From an uncultured Bacteroidota bacterium (GTDB taxonomy: Bacteria; Bacteroidota; Bacteroidia; Flavobacteriales_F; PHOS-HE28), in the NCBI GenBank assembly GCA_902826215.1, contig CADEDY010000005.1, forward strand, positions 62,001-126,000: a stretch of 64,000 nt of DNA, written 5' to 3'. Shown here one piece after another: positions 9,064 to 17,842 of the stretch. The notes below the pieces were generated by a model. The model ran no database searches. It saw only the letters and a list, made by a program, of their open reading frames with translations, and was not told the DNA's origin. Each line of letters begins with the position of its first letter. Positions within the stretch are counted from its first letter, which is position 1. The translations under genes and the position numbers were made by a program.

Positions 9064-9720
9064 TCAGTTCAGGAGTCCATCGCGTAAACTCTTCGCAACG
9101 GCTTCCGTGTTGCTCTTCACGGCGAGCTTTTCATACAGGTTCTTGATGTGGGACCGCACGGTCTCGAAACCCAACCCGAGCTGCGCCGCGATCATCTTGT
9201 AGCTCTTTCCTGCCACCAACGCACGCAGAACATCCTTCTCTCTACGGCTAAGCAGGACCTAGTCGAAATGCGAAAGTACTGGCTGAAGATGAACGGAAAC
9301 ACGACGGCCTATGCTGCCTGCCTTCGTTCGTTGTCCACTGCTGATCGCCGTGATCGCCAGGAGGAGTTCGGTCGGGTCGGAACACGTCAACAAGTATCCA
9401 TCGGTTCCGATCGGAAGACCCCCTTTTGGTAAATGGACATCGTCGGCAAGGGCGATCATCACGATGGCATGGGTGGGTCTATGATGCTCGGTCGGTCCTT
9501 GCAAGGGCAATGATCTGGCCATCATTCGGGTTGTTCGTTCGGGACTACATCGGACTCCATCTTCGATGTGAACGATCATCGGTAGGGATCCGCTCGATAC
9601 GCGCGGTCCCACGCTGTCGAACCGGTGCAGTTGGAGCTTGTTGTTCACATTTGCTTTCGATCCCGATGTGTACATGGGAACGCCTTCTTGACCACGATCC
9701 CGATGACCAGAATGGACATG
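9064..9720 (-). pseudogene. Decayed NarL/LuxR-family response regulator
   Basis: The 3' part (9064-9258) reads as a full LuxR-type HTH: LSRREKDVLRALVAGKSYKM, IAAQLGLGFETVRSHIKN, then LYEKLAVKSNTEAVAKS. In the same frame a TAG at 9259-9261 separates it from a receiver C-terminus (DGYLLTCSDPTELLLAITAI). Further upstream only fragments such as MSILVI and IVHIEDG can be matched, in different frames, so the receiver probably also carries frameshifts. The whole 8954-9778 stretch holds no other gene that I can support. The HTH alone has no evident start codon. It is a pseudogene unless the amber codon and frameshifts are sequence errors. Confidence 0.78.
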
Positions 9721-9778
9721 AACTTCCGATCGCCGTATACTCGTGGTTCATCTCCCACCCATTTTGCAACGGATCACA

Positions 9779-10351
9779 ATGGATGTCCTAAGCGCCACCG
9801 GATGGGTGGAGTCCCTGCGGCGCAACGATCCGGTGGTGATACGTTCGCTTTATGCCAAGCATTTCCGCACTATTCGGAACTATGTGGTCCAGAACAGCGG
9901 AACAGCGACCGAAGCAGAGGATGTTTTCCAAGAGGCCATCACCATTCTTTGGATGAAGGTGAAGGAAGGCACGGTCTGTCAGGAGAATACCCCGGATCCC
10001 GGAGGCTACCTCTTCCGTGTGGCCAAGAACAAATGGCTGGATGTGGTCCGGTCAGCATCGCATAAGCACATGAAGGTCGTACACGATGATCGGATCAATG
10101 TGCTGGACGCGGACTCCGATGACGATGTCGAGGAGCGCATCGCGCGGTTGCGCGGCGTATATGCCAAGCTCGATGACAAGTGCCGCACGGTGCTCGACCA
10201 GTTCTACTTCGAGCGGAAGGATCTCGCTACGATCGCTCATGCAATGGGAGTGGAAGAGGAGAGTATCCGTACGATCAAGTATCGCTGCATGATGAAGCTA
10301 CGAGCATTCCGCCGCGCCATCACCGGTGAGGAAAATAACGAGGTAGCATGA
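9779..10351 (+). CDS. ECF-type RNA polymerase sigma factor
   Basis: 190 residues from the ATG giving MDVLSATGWVESLRRNDPVV. The sigma-2 region lies at about 25-90 (SLYAKHFRTIRNYVVQNSG, AEDVFQEAITILWMKVKEG, YLFRVAKNKWLDVVRS). The sigma-4 helix-turn-helix lies at about 130-180 (LDDKCRTVLDQFYFERKDLA, TIAHAMGVEEESIRTIKYRC). It has no extension beyond these two regions, as usual for ECF factors. Its stop overlaps the next start as ATGA, so translation is probably coupled to the putative anti-sigma protein. It is likely to drive a small regulon, perhaps including its own operon. No matching promoter motif could be recognised. Confidence 0.92.
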   Translation: MDVLSATGWVESLRRNDPVVIRSLYAKHFRTIRNYVVQNSGTATEAEDVFQEAITILWMKVKEGTVCQENTPDPGGYLFRVAKNKWLDVVRSASHKHMKVVHDDRINVLDADSDDDVEERIARLRGVYAKLDDKCRTVLDQFYFERKDLATIAHAMGVEEESIRTIKYRCMMKLRAFRRAITGEENNEVA

Positions 10352-11070
10352 CCCAGGGAGCATTGGACAGGACCCGGTTCGAGACCATTGAAGCGTATGT
10401 GCTCGGTACCATGTCCGATGATGAACGAGCCCGTTTCGGATCGGCCTTGGAACTCGACCCGGCCCTACGAGCGGAGGTCGACCTGCAGCGCGAGAACATC
10501 CTGGCGATCGAACTGGGCGGCGTTTCCCGCACGTTGCGTGAAGTAGCATCCGAACAAGCGTCGACCAAAGGCGGAGGTCGGAACCATCTGCTCAAGTATG
10601 CCGCCGCAGTGGCGGTCGTGCTGGCCGGTGCTTTCGTGTGGTTGCTCACTCCGTCACCTTCGGAACGGCTTTTTGCCGCGTATTATGTGTCCGATCCGGG
10701 CTTGCCTGTGCCCATGAGCGCGTTAAGTGACGCGGCTTTTCAAGATGCGATGGTGGCCTATAAGCTTGGTGAGTATGCTGAGGCCAAAGTGAAATGGGAA
10801 GAGATCCTCCTGCAGGAACCCTCGAACGATACGCTGATCTATTACCTCGGGAGTGCTGCACTCGCGTCAGGTGATGTGATGGAAGCGATACGTAGGCTCG
10901 AACCGCTATCGAAGGATACCTCGAGCACCTTTCACGCCAAGGCGAAGTGGTATCTCTTCCTCGCCTATGTGCGTGTGAAGGATCTCGAGAAGCTGAGAAC
11001 ACTTCACCTGGAGAACGACCCGGTCTATGGCGATCGTGTGCGCACGATCACATCCGAACTCGGGTCGTGA
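10348..11070 (+). CDS. Membrane-anchored anti-sigma-like protein with periplasmic TPR region
   Basis: 240 residues. Residues 11-60 (IEAYVLGTMSDDERARFGSA, ELDPALRAEVDLQRENIL) look like the cytosolic N-terminus of Bacteroidota anti-sigma factors, without a zinc-binding HxxxCxxC. One transmembrane helix spans about 82-100. The rest should be periplasmic and is TPR-like (DAMVAYKLGEYAEAKVKWEE, YLGSAALASGDVMEAIRRLE). It overlaps the sigma gene by 4 bases and the CHAT gene by 1 base. Anti-sigma function is inferred from position and topology; the TPR part could instead dock the CHAT protein. Confidence 0.75.
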   Translation: MTQGALDRTRFETIEAYVLGTMSDDERARFGSALELDPALRAEVDLQRENILAIELGGVSRTLREVASEQASTKGGGRNHLLKYAAAVAVVLAGAFVWLLTPSPSERLFAAYYVSDPGLPVPMSALSDAAFQDAMVAYKLGEYAEAKVKWEEILLQEPSNDTLIYYLGSAALASGDVMEAIRRLEPLSKDTSSTFHAKAKWYLFLAYVRVKDLEKLRTLHLENDPVYGDRVRTITSELGS

Positions 11071-14000
11071 TGCGTTCCGTGGTCCTCTTATCGGCTCTTG
11101 TCTTGGGTGCATTCCATGCCTTCGCACAGGCGGATCAGCGGATCGCTGAACGACATGCGCGGATCAGCGAACTCTACGATGCCGAGAACTACACAGCCAC
11201 GATAGAGGCGATCGACCTGCAACTGAAGGAAGTGCCAGGGACCACGTGGCAAGATTCCATCCACCTGTATGTTTACAAGTACGGCCGCGCGAAATGGAAG
11301 GTGAAGGGAGCCGCAGCGGGTACGGCTGCCGCAGAAGCGCTGTATGCCACGCTCCTCGCCCAAGGGATCCAGCCGGCGCAGCACATGGATGTACTTTCCG
11401 ACCTCAGCTGGTTGTACTATGATCTCGGTGAGATGAAGGCGTGCTTGCGCGTGGACTCCATGGCCCTTGCTGAAGCCCAACGGAACTCCGACGTGGGATC
11501 GAGCAAACTGGCCCATGCACATCAGAACGTGGCTTTCGATCACGCGATCATGGCCCATCACACAGAGGCCTTGAAGAGTTACCTCGCTGCCAAGGTCATC
11601 TACGAACGTTCCCCAGTTCCTGCGTATTTGGATCTGAGCGAATGCTGCAACGGAGCGGGTGTTAGTTCTTGGCACTTGGGTCGAACCCACGATGCAGAAC
11701 ACTACTACCGGGAGGCGCTCACGAACCTGGAACGCTCGGATGCGCCCAATGTCGTTGTGCGCAAGGCCGGCATCCTGTCCAACATCGGCATCATGTGGCA
11801 GGATGCGGGGGATATCGCTCGCAGCAAATTGTCCTACCAGGAAGGGGTCCGGATGTGTACGGAGGCGATGTCGAGCACCAGCGATCCAACAGTGCGTGAT
11901 GCGGCCGTGCTTTCCCGGTCCAAGGCCTATGTGAACCTCGCCACCGTGTACTTCTCCATGGGCGACAATGCACATTCGCAAGAGCTGTTGGACCTAGCGT
12001 ATCGTGATCGTTCGAGCATTCTGGAACCCGGTGACGCACGTATTCTCGGGATCCGCGAACGCATGGCCGATATCGCCATGGAGACCGGTGATCTGGCCCG
12101 TGCAGAGACGGATATCGTCGACTACATGAAGGCATGTGCCACGCATTATGGGACCCATAACGAAGAGTACTTCCGTGCCAGCACCAAACTTGCCGAGGTC
12201 TATGCAGGGCAAGGTCGGGTGCAGGAAGCAGCGGCCATGTTCGAACGAACCATCGCCGAGCAGAAAGCCGCTCCCCAAGCGTCCATGGATCCGCAGTTGG
12301 CCGTCGCCTTTCGTCGCCGTTCACGTTTCTTCTTGGATCAAGGAAAGGTGCAGGAAGCCTTGGACGACCTGCAGGCGGCCCGGTCCATCATGAGCCAAGT
12401 GCATGGAGACGGACATTACAAAGTAGCCCAGTACGAGGTGCTGCTCGCCGAAGCCGCCTTGGCCGACGACGATGCAACCACTGCCCTGCGTTGGAGCACC
12501 TCCGCGTTGGAACGACTCGATGACCGTGCCGAAGCGTTGGGGGGCAACGCGCTTCCCAGAGCCTTTCCACAGCCGCAGCTTTTGACCGATGCGCTCCTTT
12601 GGAAAGTGAAGGCCGAGCGCGCTTTGTCGAATGGTACTGCCTTGGATCCGGATTGGAGCACGGATCTTGACCTGGCGATCCGCTCCTTGGACCGCAACCG
12701 GGCGGCGATCGACGATGAAGGGTCGCAACTGGGTCTGGTCGGTGAGCAGAAGGTGCTTTTCGACCTCGCCATCGACCTCGCCTATGAAACCTATGCACAG
12801 AGCGGGAAGTTGAGTGATATCGATCGATTCTTGGCACTGATGGAAGCCGACCGATCCATCTTGCTGAAGAGCCGCTTGAACGAATTCACGAGTTTGCGTT
12901 TTGCCGGTGTGCCCGATAGCATCCTGATCCGCGAGCGCGCTTTGATCCAGGCCATGGAGGTCGACCCGGATAATGAGCAAGCCCTCGATCTTACGTTGAA
13001 TGCGGAAAGGGAGTACGCCGTTTTCCTGGAACGATTGAGCGAACGATATCCACGCTACTTCGATCTGCGCTATGGGACCACGACGATCGATGTGGAAGAT
13101 GTGCGGAAGAAACTGCTCGGACCGGATCGTGATCTGCTGGCCTATGCCATCACTTCTGATCACCTGTACATGCTCGTCATCCGTATGGATACCGCAGCCA
13201 TCGTGCGCGTGAAGAACAGCGAAGTGGCCGATGCAACACGTGCCCTGAACGATGCCATCAACTCCAGGGATCGTGCCGCCTACAGCACTGCTGGTCACCG
13301 CGCGTACACCTTGTTCTTCGCCCCGGTCGCTCCGCTGTTGACCGGTCATGAACTGCTGGTCATTCCCGACGGTCCCCTGCACACCATCAACTTCGAAACA
13401 CTACTTGAGGATCCATCCTCAACGGACCTTGTTGCGAATTCCCTGATCCAGCGCTACGCCTTCGCCTACCTGTTGTCGGCCACCACCGCCGTGCAGTTCG
13501 CGAACATGGTGCGTGATCGATCGCGTGGTGTTCTTGCTCTTGCACCGGGCTTCACCAAGCCGATGAAACAGCGCTATCTCGCTGGCCTTGCTGATACAAG
13601 TGCTGCCGATCATGAATTCCTCAACTATGTGCGGCAGCCGTTCGCTGTGAATACGGCGCGTTCATTGGGAAGGACGCTCAACGCCACGATCCTGGTGGAT
13701 GGTGATGCAGATGAACGGAACTTCCGCGAGCGCGCCGAACGATCGGGGGTCATCCACCTCGGGACCCATGCCGAGATGAACACGATAGCGCCCATGTACT
13801 CGCGCTTGGTGCTGAGCAAAGGCGACACTTCGGATAACGAGTTCGACGGCTACCTGCATGCCTACGAGATCTACGAACTCGATCTTCGTGCGCAACTGGC
13901 CGTGCTCTCGGCCTGCAGAACGGGAACGGGAAAGAACGACGAAGGAGAAGGCGTGCGCTCCTTGGGATATGGTTTCGCCTACGCCGGCTGCCCCAGTTTA

Positions 14001-14294
14001 GTGATGTCCTTGTGGAGCATCGATGAGAAGGTGAGTGCCGAGATCATCGAGGGCTTCTATCATCACCTTGCTGCCGGTATGCCCAAGCATCTGGCCTTGC
14101 GCCAAGCCAAGCTGGATCATCTGGAACATGCGCGGGACGAACTGGATCTGCCGTACTACTGGGCCGGCTTGGTGCTCGTAGGTGATGTGTCACCCGTGCA
14201 ACTGGATAGCGGTTGGCAAGGCTACGCGTGGTGGGTCGGGATCGCACTTTTCCTGATCCTATCCGTTCTGATCTGGAGGTCACGGCGGCGGTGA
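11070..14294 (+). CDS. Exported TPR-CHAT (caspase-like) protease with C-terminal membrane anchor
   Basis: 1074 residues from the ATG overlapping the previous stop (TGATG). Signal peptide MRSVVLLSALVLGAFHAFAQ, long TPR array at about 60-480, a helical linker, then a CHAT domain at about 740-1045. The probable catalytic dyad is His900 (VIHLGTHAEM) and Cys949 (AVLSACRTGTGKN). Other CHAT hallmarks are LLVIPDGPLHTINFETLL and LVMSLWSIDEK. A single helix, WVGIALFLILSVLIW, and an RSRRR tail end the protein, so the protease should face the periplasm anchored in the inner membrane. CHAT proteins are caspase/separase-clan cysteine peptidases. The operon partner with a periplasmic TPR domain is the obvious candidate substrate or regulator (inference). 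Confidence 0.9.
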   Translation: MRSVVLLSALVLGAFHAFAQADQRIAERHARISELYDAENYTATIEAIDLQLKEVPGTTWQDSIHLYVYKYGRAKWKVKGAAAGTAAAEALYATLLAQGIQPAQHMDVLSDLSWLYYDLGEMKACLRVDSMALAEAQRNSDVGSSKLAHAHQNVAFDHAIMAHHTEALKSYLAAKVIYERSPVPAYLDLSECCNGAGVSSWHLGRTHDAEHYYREALTNLERSDAPNVVVRKAGILSNIGIMWQDAGDIARSKLSYQEGVRMCTEAMSSTSDPTVRDAAVLSRSKAYVNLATVYFSMGDNAHSQELLDLAYRDRSSILEPGDARILGIRERMADIAMETGDLARAETDIVDYMKACATHYGTHNEEYFRASTKLAEVYAGQGRVQEAAAMFERTIAEQKAAPQASMDPQLAVAFRRRSRFFLDQGKVQEALDDLQAARSIMSQVHGDGHYKVAQYEVLLAEAALADDDATTALRWSTSALERLDDRAEALGGNALPRAFPQPQLLTDALLWKVKAERALSNGTALDPDWSTDLDLAIRSLDRNRAAIDDEGSQLGLVGEQKVLFDLAIDLAYETYAQSGKLSDIDRFLALMEADRSILLKSRLNEFTSLRFAGVPDSILIRERALIQAMEVDPDNEQALDLTLNAEREYAVFLERLSERYPRYFDLRYGTTTIDVEDVRKKLLGPDRDLLAYAITSDHLYMLVIRMDTAAIVRVKNSEVADATRALNDAINSRDRAAYSTAGHRAYTLFFAPVAPLLTGHELLVIPDGPLHTINFETLLEDPSSTDLVANSLIQRYAFAYLLSATTAVQFANMVRDRSRGVLALAPGFTKPMKQRYLAGLADTSAADHEFLNYVRQPFAVNTARSLGRTLNATILVDGDADERNFRERAERSGVIHLGTHAEMNTIAPMYSRLVLSKGDTSDNEFDGYLHAYEIYELDLRAQLAVLSACRTGTGKNDEGEGVRSLGYGFAYAGCPSLVMSLWSIDEKVSAEIIEGFYHHLAAGMPKHLALRQAKLDHLEHARDELDLPYYWAGLVLVGDVSPVQLDSGWQGYAWWVGIALFLILSVLIWRSRRR

Positions 14295-14356
14295 TCGGGT
14301 CATCGGTCCGCAGCCGTTCGGCGGATCGGCTGGTCAACTACCATGGGTTCGAAATA

Positions 14357-14387
14357 CGAAAGCCCCTGATAGGATCAGAGGCTTTCG
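14357..14387. terminator. Bidirectional terminator hairpin between CHAT operon and SMC-like operon
   Basis: CGAAAGCC and CTGAT pair with ATCAG and GGCTTTCG around a 3-base loop, giving a nearly perfect 31-base hairpin. It lies between the convergent ends of the TPR-CHAT gene and the SMC-like ATPase gene, so it can serve both. Confidence 0.7.
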
Positions 14388-14403
14388 CAATGGAATTGAA
14401 AGA

Positions 14404-17133
14404 TCAAGCTTCGGCCATTGCCTCGTCGAACTTCACGCCGATGCGCAGCTCGTTCCGCAGCACCAAACGGCCGTTCTGTGGCCGCAGGAAGTACAGGGCA
14501 TCCACTTCGCTCACCGGTTCCGGGGCGGCGGTGATCGCCATGAAGCCGAGGTCACGCGCCATGCCCAACACGGCCTTGCGGTTCACGGCATCCAAGGAGT
14601 GCACCTCATCGAGGAAGAACGGCACCCGCGAAAGTGGCATGTGCTTCTTCGGATCCTCTTTCAGCATGCTGCGCAGAACGAGCAGGTTGAAGAGCACCTT
14701 GATGGTGATCGCGGTACCGTGGCTTTCCACCTGCAGGTTGTCGTAGCTGTGTGTGCGGCCTCCCTTGGTACTGATCGTGAAACGCAGGGTGAAGAGGTCA
14801 CCGTAGTTCAATGTCAGGCGCTCGCTCAACTTGTTGCGGAAGCTCTGATAGGCGGCGTCGAGTTTGCTGCTACTATCGAAGAGGCCGGTGTGATCGGTCT
14901 CGGCCAGTTCCTTCAACGCGGCGACCAGTTCGTTCTGGTCCATCACCTCCATGCGCAGGCTTTCCAAGTTGCTCACGCTCACATTGCCGAAGCGGCGGTT
15001 GAGTTTTTCGGCCGCGCTCTTGATGTCGTTCAGGCCGTTGAGCACGTTCGCGAAGTTGGCGCGCAACAGGTGCAGGTAGTTGTCCCAATCCTTCCGCAGC
15101 GTCTCCTCGAATGTTGGTAGACCTTCAAGCTGTTCCTTCATCAAGCGCACCGTTTCCATCTCGGTGGGGCCGATGATGTCGCTCTTCAGCACACCCTCGA
15201 TCTTGCTGCGCAACTGATCCATCTCGCGGCTCATCGCGTTGTGCTCCGTCATGTGCTTGCCATAGAGTGCGATGGCATCCTCCGGGTCGTTCGGCACGGA
15301 GATCAAGGCGGTCCCGGTGGCATCTGGATCGGGAGGTGGTACGCATTGCTCCATCAAGCGAAGCAGGCGATTAAAGCGCTCGTCCTCCTGGTTCAGTGCG
15401 GTGCGTTGCTCGAAGAGCTTCACGCTGATCTCGTCCAGCTTCTCACGTACTTCCTTGCGCTCCGAGTCCGCCGCAGCCTTTTCCTTGTTCACTTCAGCGA
15501 GGCGCTTTTGGAGGCGGGGTTCGTCCTCCTTCACCGCTTGGAAGTTCTCCCACTTGTGCAGCAGTTTATCATGTGCTTCACATTCCGCTTGCACCTTCGC
15601 GCGCTCCTTGGCAAGGGCTTCGCGATTCTCGATCGCATCCATCAACCTGCGCAAGCGGTCCTGTTCGGCCTTGAGGTCGGTCAGCGCTTTCTTCAAGGCC
15701 TTCACGTCAACCAGCTCTTTCCACGCGTGGCTGTTGTCGGGCAGTGGCAATTTCAACAGGGCATCGCTATATGTGTCATCGGTGATGTTCTCCGCGAGCG
15801 TCTTCAGCAAGGCATCGATCTGCTTGCGCTTCTTCAGTTCCACACCGCCTTTCTCCACGGGCAGTTTCAGTACCTCCATGTTGAAGAGCTTCGACAGGCC
15901 TTGCAGCGCATCGTCGCTCATCGTTTCGCGCAACTCGGTGATCAGCGCCTTGTCGAAGTTGGAGATAGCGCGTTCGGTGCTGGTCACTCGACCGGTCACT
16001 TCAGCGAGGCTGCGTGCTGTGCGCTGGCGGTCGGCTTCTTCGGCATTGCCGAGCTGACGGCTCAGGAGATGCAGGCGCTCTTTCGCGTTGTTCAGGGCTT
16101 CGCGCTCCAGATTCTCCACGAACTGCTCCAGGCCTTTGCCCAGATCCGAGATGCGTGAAAGGTCGCCTTCTACCCGACCCTTGGCACCCGCGATCTCCGC
16201 GATCTTCTCGTCGAAGTCCTTCAGGATCTCGGCCGTGCTGATCTTCTCCTTCTCCAGTGCGTCCTGCTTCGCGATGATGGCCTCCTTTACGTGCTTGTTG
16301 TGGTCGTGCGCTTTGCGGCGCTTCTCCATCAGGTCGCGGTATACGAAGGCGAGGCGGGCCTCCAGGTCGAAGCGCACATCGCTCATGCCGATGTACTTCT
16401 CGAGGCGCTCCTTCTCGCTCTTCAGCGTGTTCAATTTCAAGCGACGATCACGGATGCGTTCGAAGTCCTCGGTCATCAACCGGTTCGCTTCCAAAGCGGG
16501 CTTGTTCGGCGGAATGCTCGCCAACATCAGCAAGCTGCGCTTCATCTCGTTCTGATCGATCGAGCGCAGGCTTAAGAGGTTCTTCAGCACTTCCTTGAAG
16601 TGCGCGTAGCGTTCGGTTTCAGTGAGGTGAACGATACCCAGACCGTTGCTCTCCCCCTTGGTGGCGACGAGGATCGCTTCGCGGTGCGCTGCTGCGTCAC
16701 GTAGCTCGTGATAGTTCCGCTCGATGAGCTTCGCGTTCACCGCCTTCGGGTCCAATACCCGGCCGTCCTTGCCGAGGTAGTCATCCACATCGTAGGTGCC
16801 GTCATAGGTAAAGCGCACGGGGTCGCCGCCACCGGTCTTGCTCTGCCCGCGCCAGCCGAGCACGTAGGATCCTTTCGGTCCTTGGCACTCGAACAACAGG
16901 TAGCTGAAATGGTCGGGGAAGTAATATGCACGCGTTGCTTCCGGCTCGTGATCTCCGAAGGCCATCTGGTTGCGGTTGTCCAGATAGAGGAATTGCAACG
17001 TGTTGATCAGCGTCGTCTTTCCAGCGTTGTTCGGTCCGACCAGTTGGATCGAGTTCGCGAGTTCCACCTCCGCGTAATCATAGCTTCCGGATCGGATCGC
17101 GATGAGCTTGGTAGGTCCTGTTCCTGCTTGCAT
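14404..17133 (-). CDS. SMC-like ATPase, MksB/JetC type
   Basis: 909 residues. Walker A is GPNNAGKT at 33-40, followed by TLINTLQFLYLDNRNQMAFG. Long heptad-rich coiled coils run from about 200 to 760 around a central region. The C-terminal lobe holds Walker B with the Asp842-Glu843 pair (VPFFLDEVHSLD) and then MAITAAPEPV. The head / coil / hinge / coil / head layout and the two small genes upstream fit a MukBEF-like complex (MksB or Wadjet JetC). Such complexes extrude DNA loops using ATP. It is the last gene of a three-gene minus-strand unit and no JetD-type nuclease follows; the next gene is convergent. Whether it works in chromosome organisation or plasmid defence cannot be told from sequence alone. 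Confidence 0.85.
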   Translation of the reverse strand: MQAGTGPTKLIAIRSGSYDYAEVELANSIQLVGPNNAGKTTLINTLQFLYLDNRNQMAFGDHEPEATRAYYFPDHFSYLLFECQGPKGSYVLGWRGQSKTGGGDPVRFTYDGTYDVDDYLGKDGRVLDPKAVNAKLIERNYHELRDAAAHREAILVATKGESNGLGIVHLTETERYAHFKEVLKNLLSLRSIDQNEMKRSLLMLASIPPNKPALEANRLMTEDFERIRDRRLKLNTLKSEKERLEKYIGMSDVRFDLEARLAFVYRDLMEKRRKAHDHNKHVKEAIIAKQDALEKEKISTAEILKDFDEKIAEIAGAKGRVEGDLSRISDLGKGLEQFVENLEREALNNAKERLHLLSRQLGNAEEADRQRTARSLAEVTGRVTSTERAISNFDKALITELRETMSDDALQGLSKLFNMEVLKLPVEKGGVELKKRKQIDALLKTLAENITDDTYSDALLKLPLPDNSHAWKELVDVKALKKALTDLKAEQDRLRRLMDAIENREALAKERAKVQAECEAHDKLLHKWENFQAVKEDEPRLQKRLAEVNKEKAAADSERKEVREKLDEISVKLFEQRTALNQEDERFNRLLRLMEQCVPPPDPDATGTALISVPNDPEDAIALYGKHMTEHNAMSREMDQLRSKIEGVLKSDIIGPTEMETVRLMKEQLEGLPTFEETLRKDWDNYLHLLRANFANVLNGLNDIKSAAEKLNRRFGNVSVSNLESLRMEVMDQNELVAALKELAETDHTGLFDSSSKLDAAYQSFRNKLSERLTLNYGDLFTLRFTISTKGGRTHSYDNLQVESHGTAITIKVLFNLLVLRSMLKEDPKKHMPLSRVPFFLDEVHSLDAVNRKAVLGMARDLGFMAITAAPEPVSEVDALYFLRPQNGRLVLRNELRIGVKFDEAMAEA

Positions 17134-17233
17134 GTGTTCGTTGTTGATGTTCTGCCGATCACTTCCCCGAGGGATCCGTGTTGCGAACGTCTTGGATTTC
17201 TCTGTGTCCTTTGAGCCTCTGTGGTGAAGAACT

Positions 17234-17809
17234 TCAATTCATCTCCGGATCGATCATCGGCGTGCTCGGCAATACTTCGCGCTGCTCGCGTTCGGCTGCT
17301 TCGCTGATCTCCTGGCACTTGTCGAACAAGCGGTGGAAGGGGCGAAGGAAGCGGAAGGAATCATCGTTATTGTACTCGGCCCATCCCTTGGTGGCCATGC
17401 TCTTGAGCAATTTCCGCAAGCCCGCTTCGTCGTCGACATCTACGGCGCGCATGTGTGCTTTGTAGCGGTCGCTCTTCAGGTGCGGCAGATCCGTCAAGGT
17501 GAAACGCTCGGTGAGCAGGTACTCCTCCACCGGACGTCCTTCGTTGGAAGCGGCTTCTATAAGGATGAAGCAGAAAACCGCCATGGGCGCTAGGGATGCA
17601 GCAGGTGGAGTTCCTTCTGCGGTCTCCGTGTGGAAGTAGAAGAAGTCGCGCGGATGGCGCATCAGGTTCAAACCAAGTGGCTCGAAATAATCGCGGTAGC
17701 CTTCGTAGTTCTCGGCGATGGCCGCATGCATCGGTCCCTGTTCATGGGTGATGTACGCACCTTGACGGAGCTTGTCGAAGATGTCCTTGAGCTGTGGAAG
17801 CGTGTTCAT
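17234..17809 (-). CDS. SMC-complex accessory subunit, MksE/JetB-like
   Basis: 191 residues. It begins MNTLPQLKDIFDKLRQGAYI, has winged-helix-like segments (GLNLMRHPRDFFYFHTE; ERFTLTDLPHLKSD; GLRKLLKSMATKGWAEYNND) and ends in an acidic tail. Size, position between a 415-residue protein and the SMC-like ATPase, and the arrangement of small winged-helix motifs fit a KITE subunit such as MksE or JetB, which bridges the ATPase heads and the kleisin. Direct sequence recognition is weak, so the assignment rests mainly on gene order. It is 33 bases from the upstream gene and 100 bases from the downstream ATPase. Confidence 0.68.
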   Translation of the reverse strand: MNTLPQLKDIFDKLRQGAYITHEQGPMHAAIAENYEGYRDYFEPLGLNLMRHPRDFFYFHTETAEGTPPAASLAPMAVFCFILIEAASNEGRPVEEYLLTERFTLTDLPHLKSDRYKAHMRAVDVDDEAGLRKLLKSMATKGWAEYNNDDSFRFLRPFHRLFDKCQEISEAAEREQREVLPSTPMIDPEMN

Positions 17810-17842
17810 GCGTAGTGCGCTTAGGCCTTGTAAAGACGATCC

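Noticed and set aside
12321-13382. 353-codon open frame opposite the CHAT gene
   Set aside because: Shadow frame; the plus-strand CHAT gene explains the region.
9779-14294. Type III-E CRISPR (Craspase) association of the TPR-CHAT protein
   Set aside because: No repeat array or Cas7-11-like gene in the window, and the CHAT protein has a signal peptide and membrane anchor, unlike the cytosolic Craspase protease.
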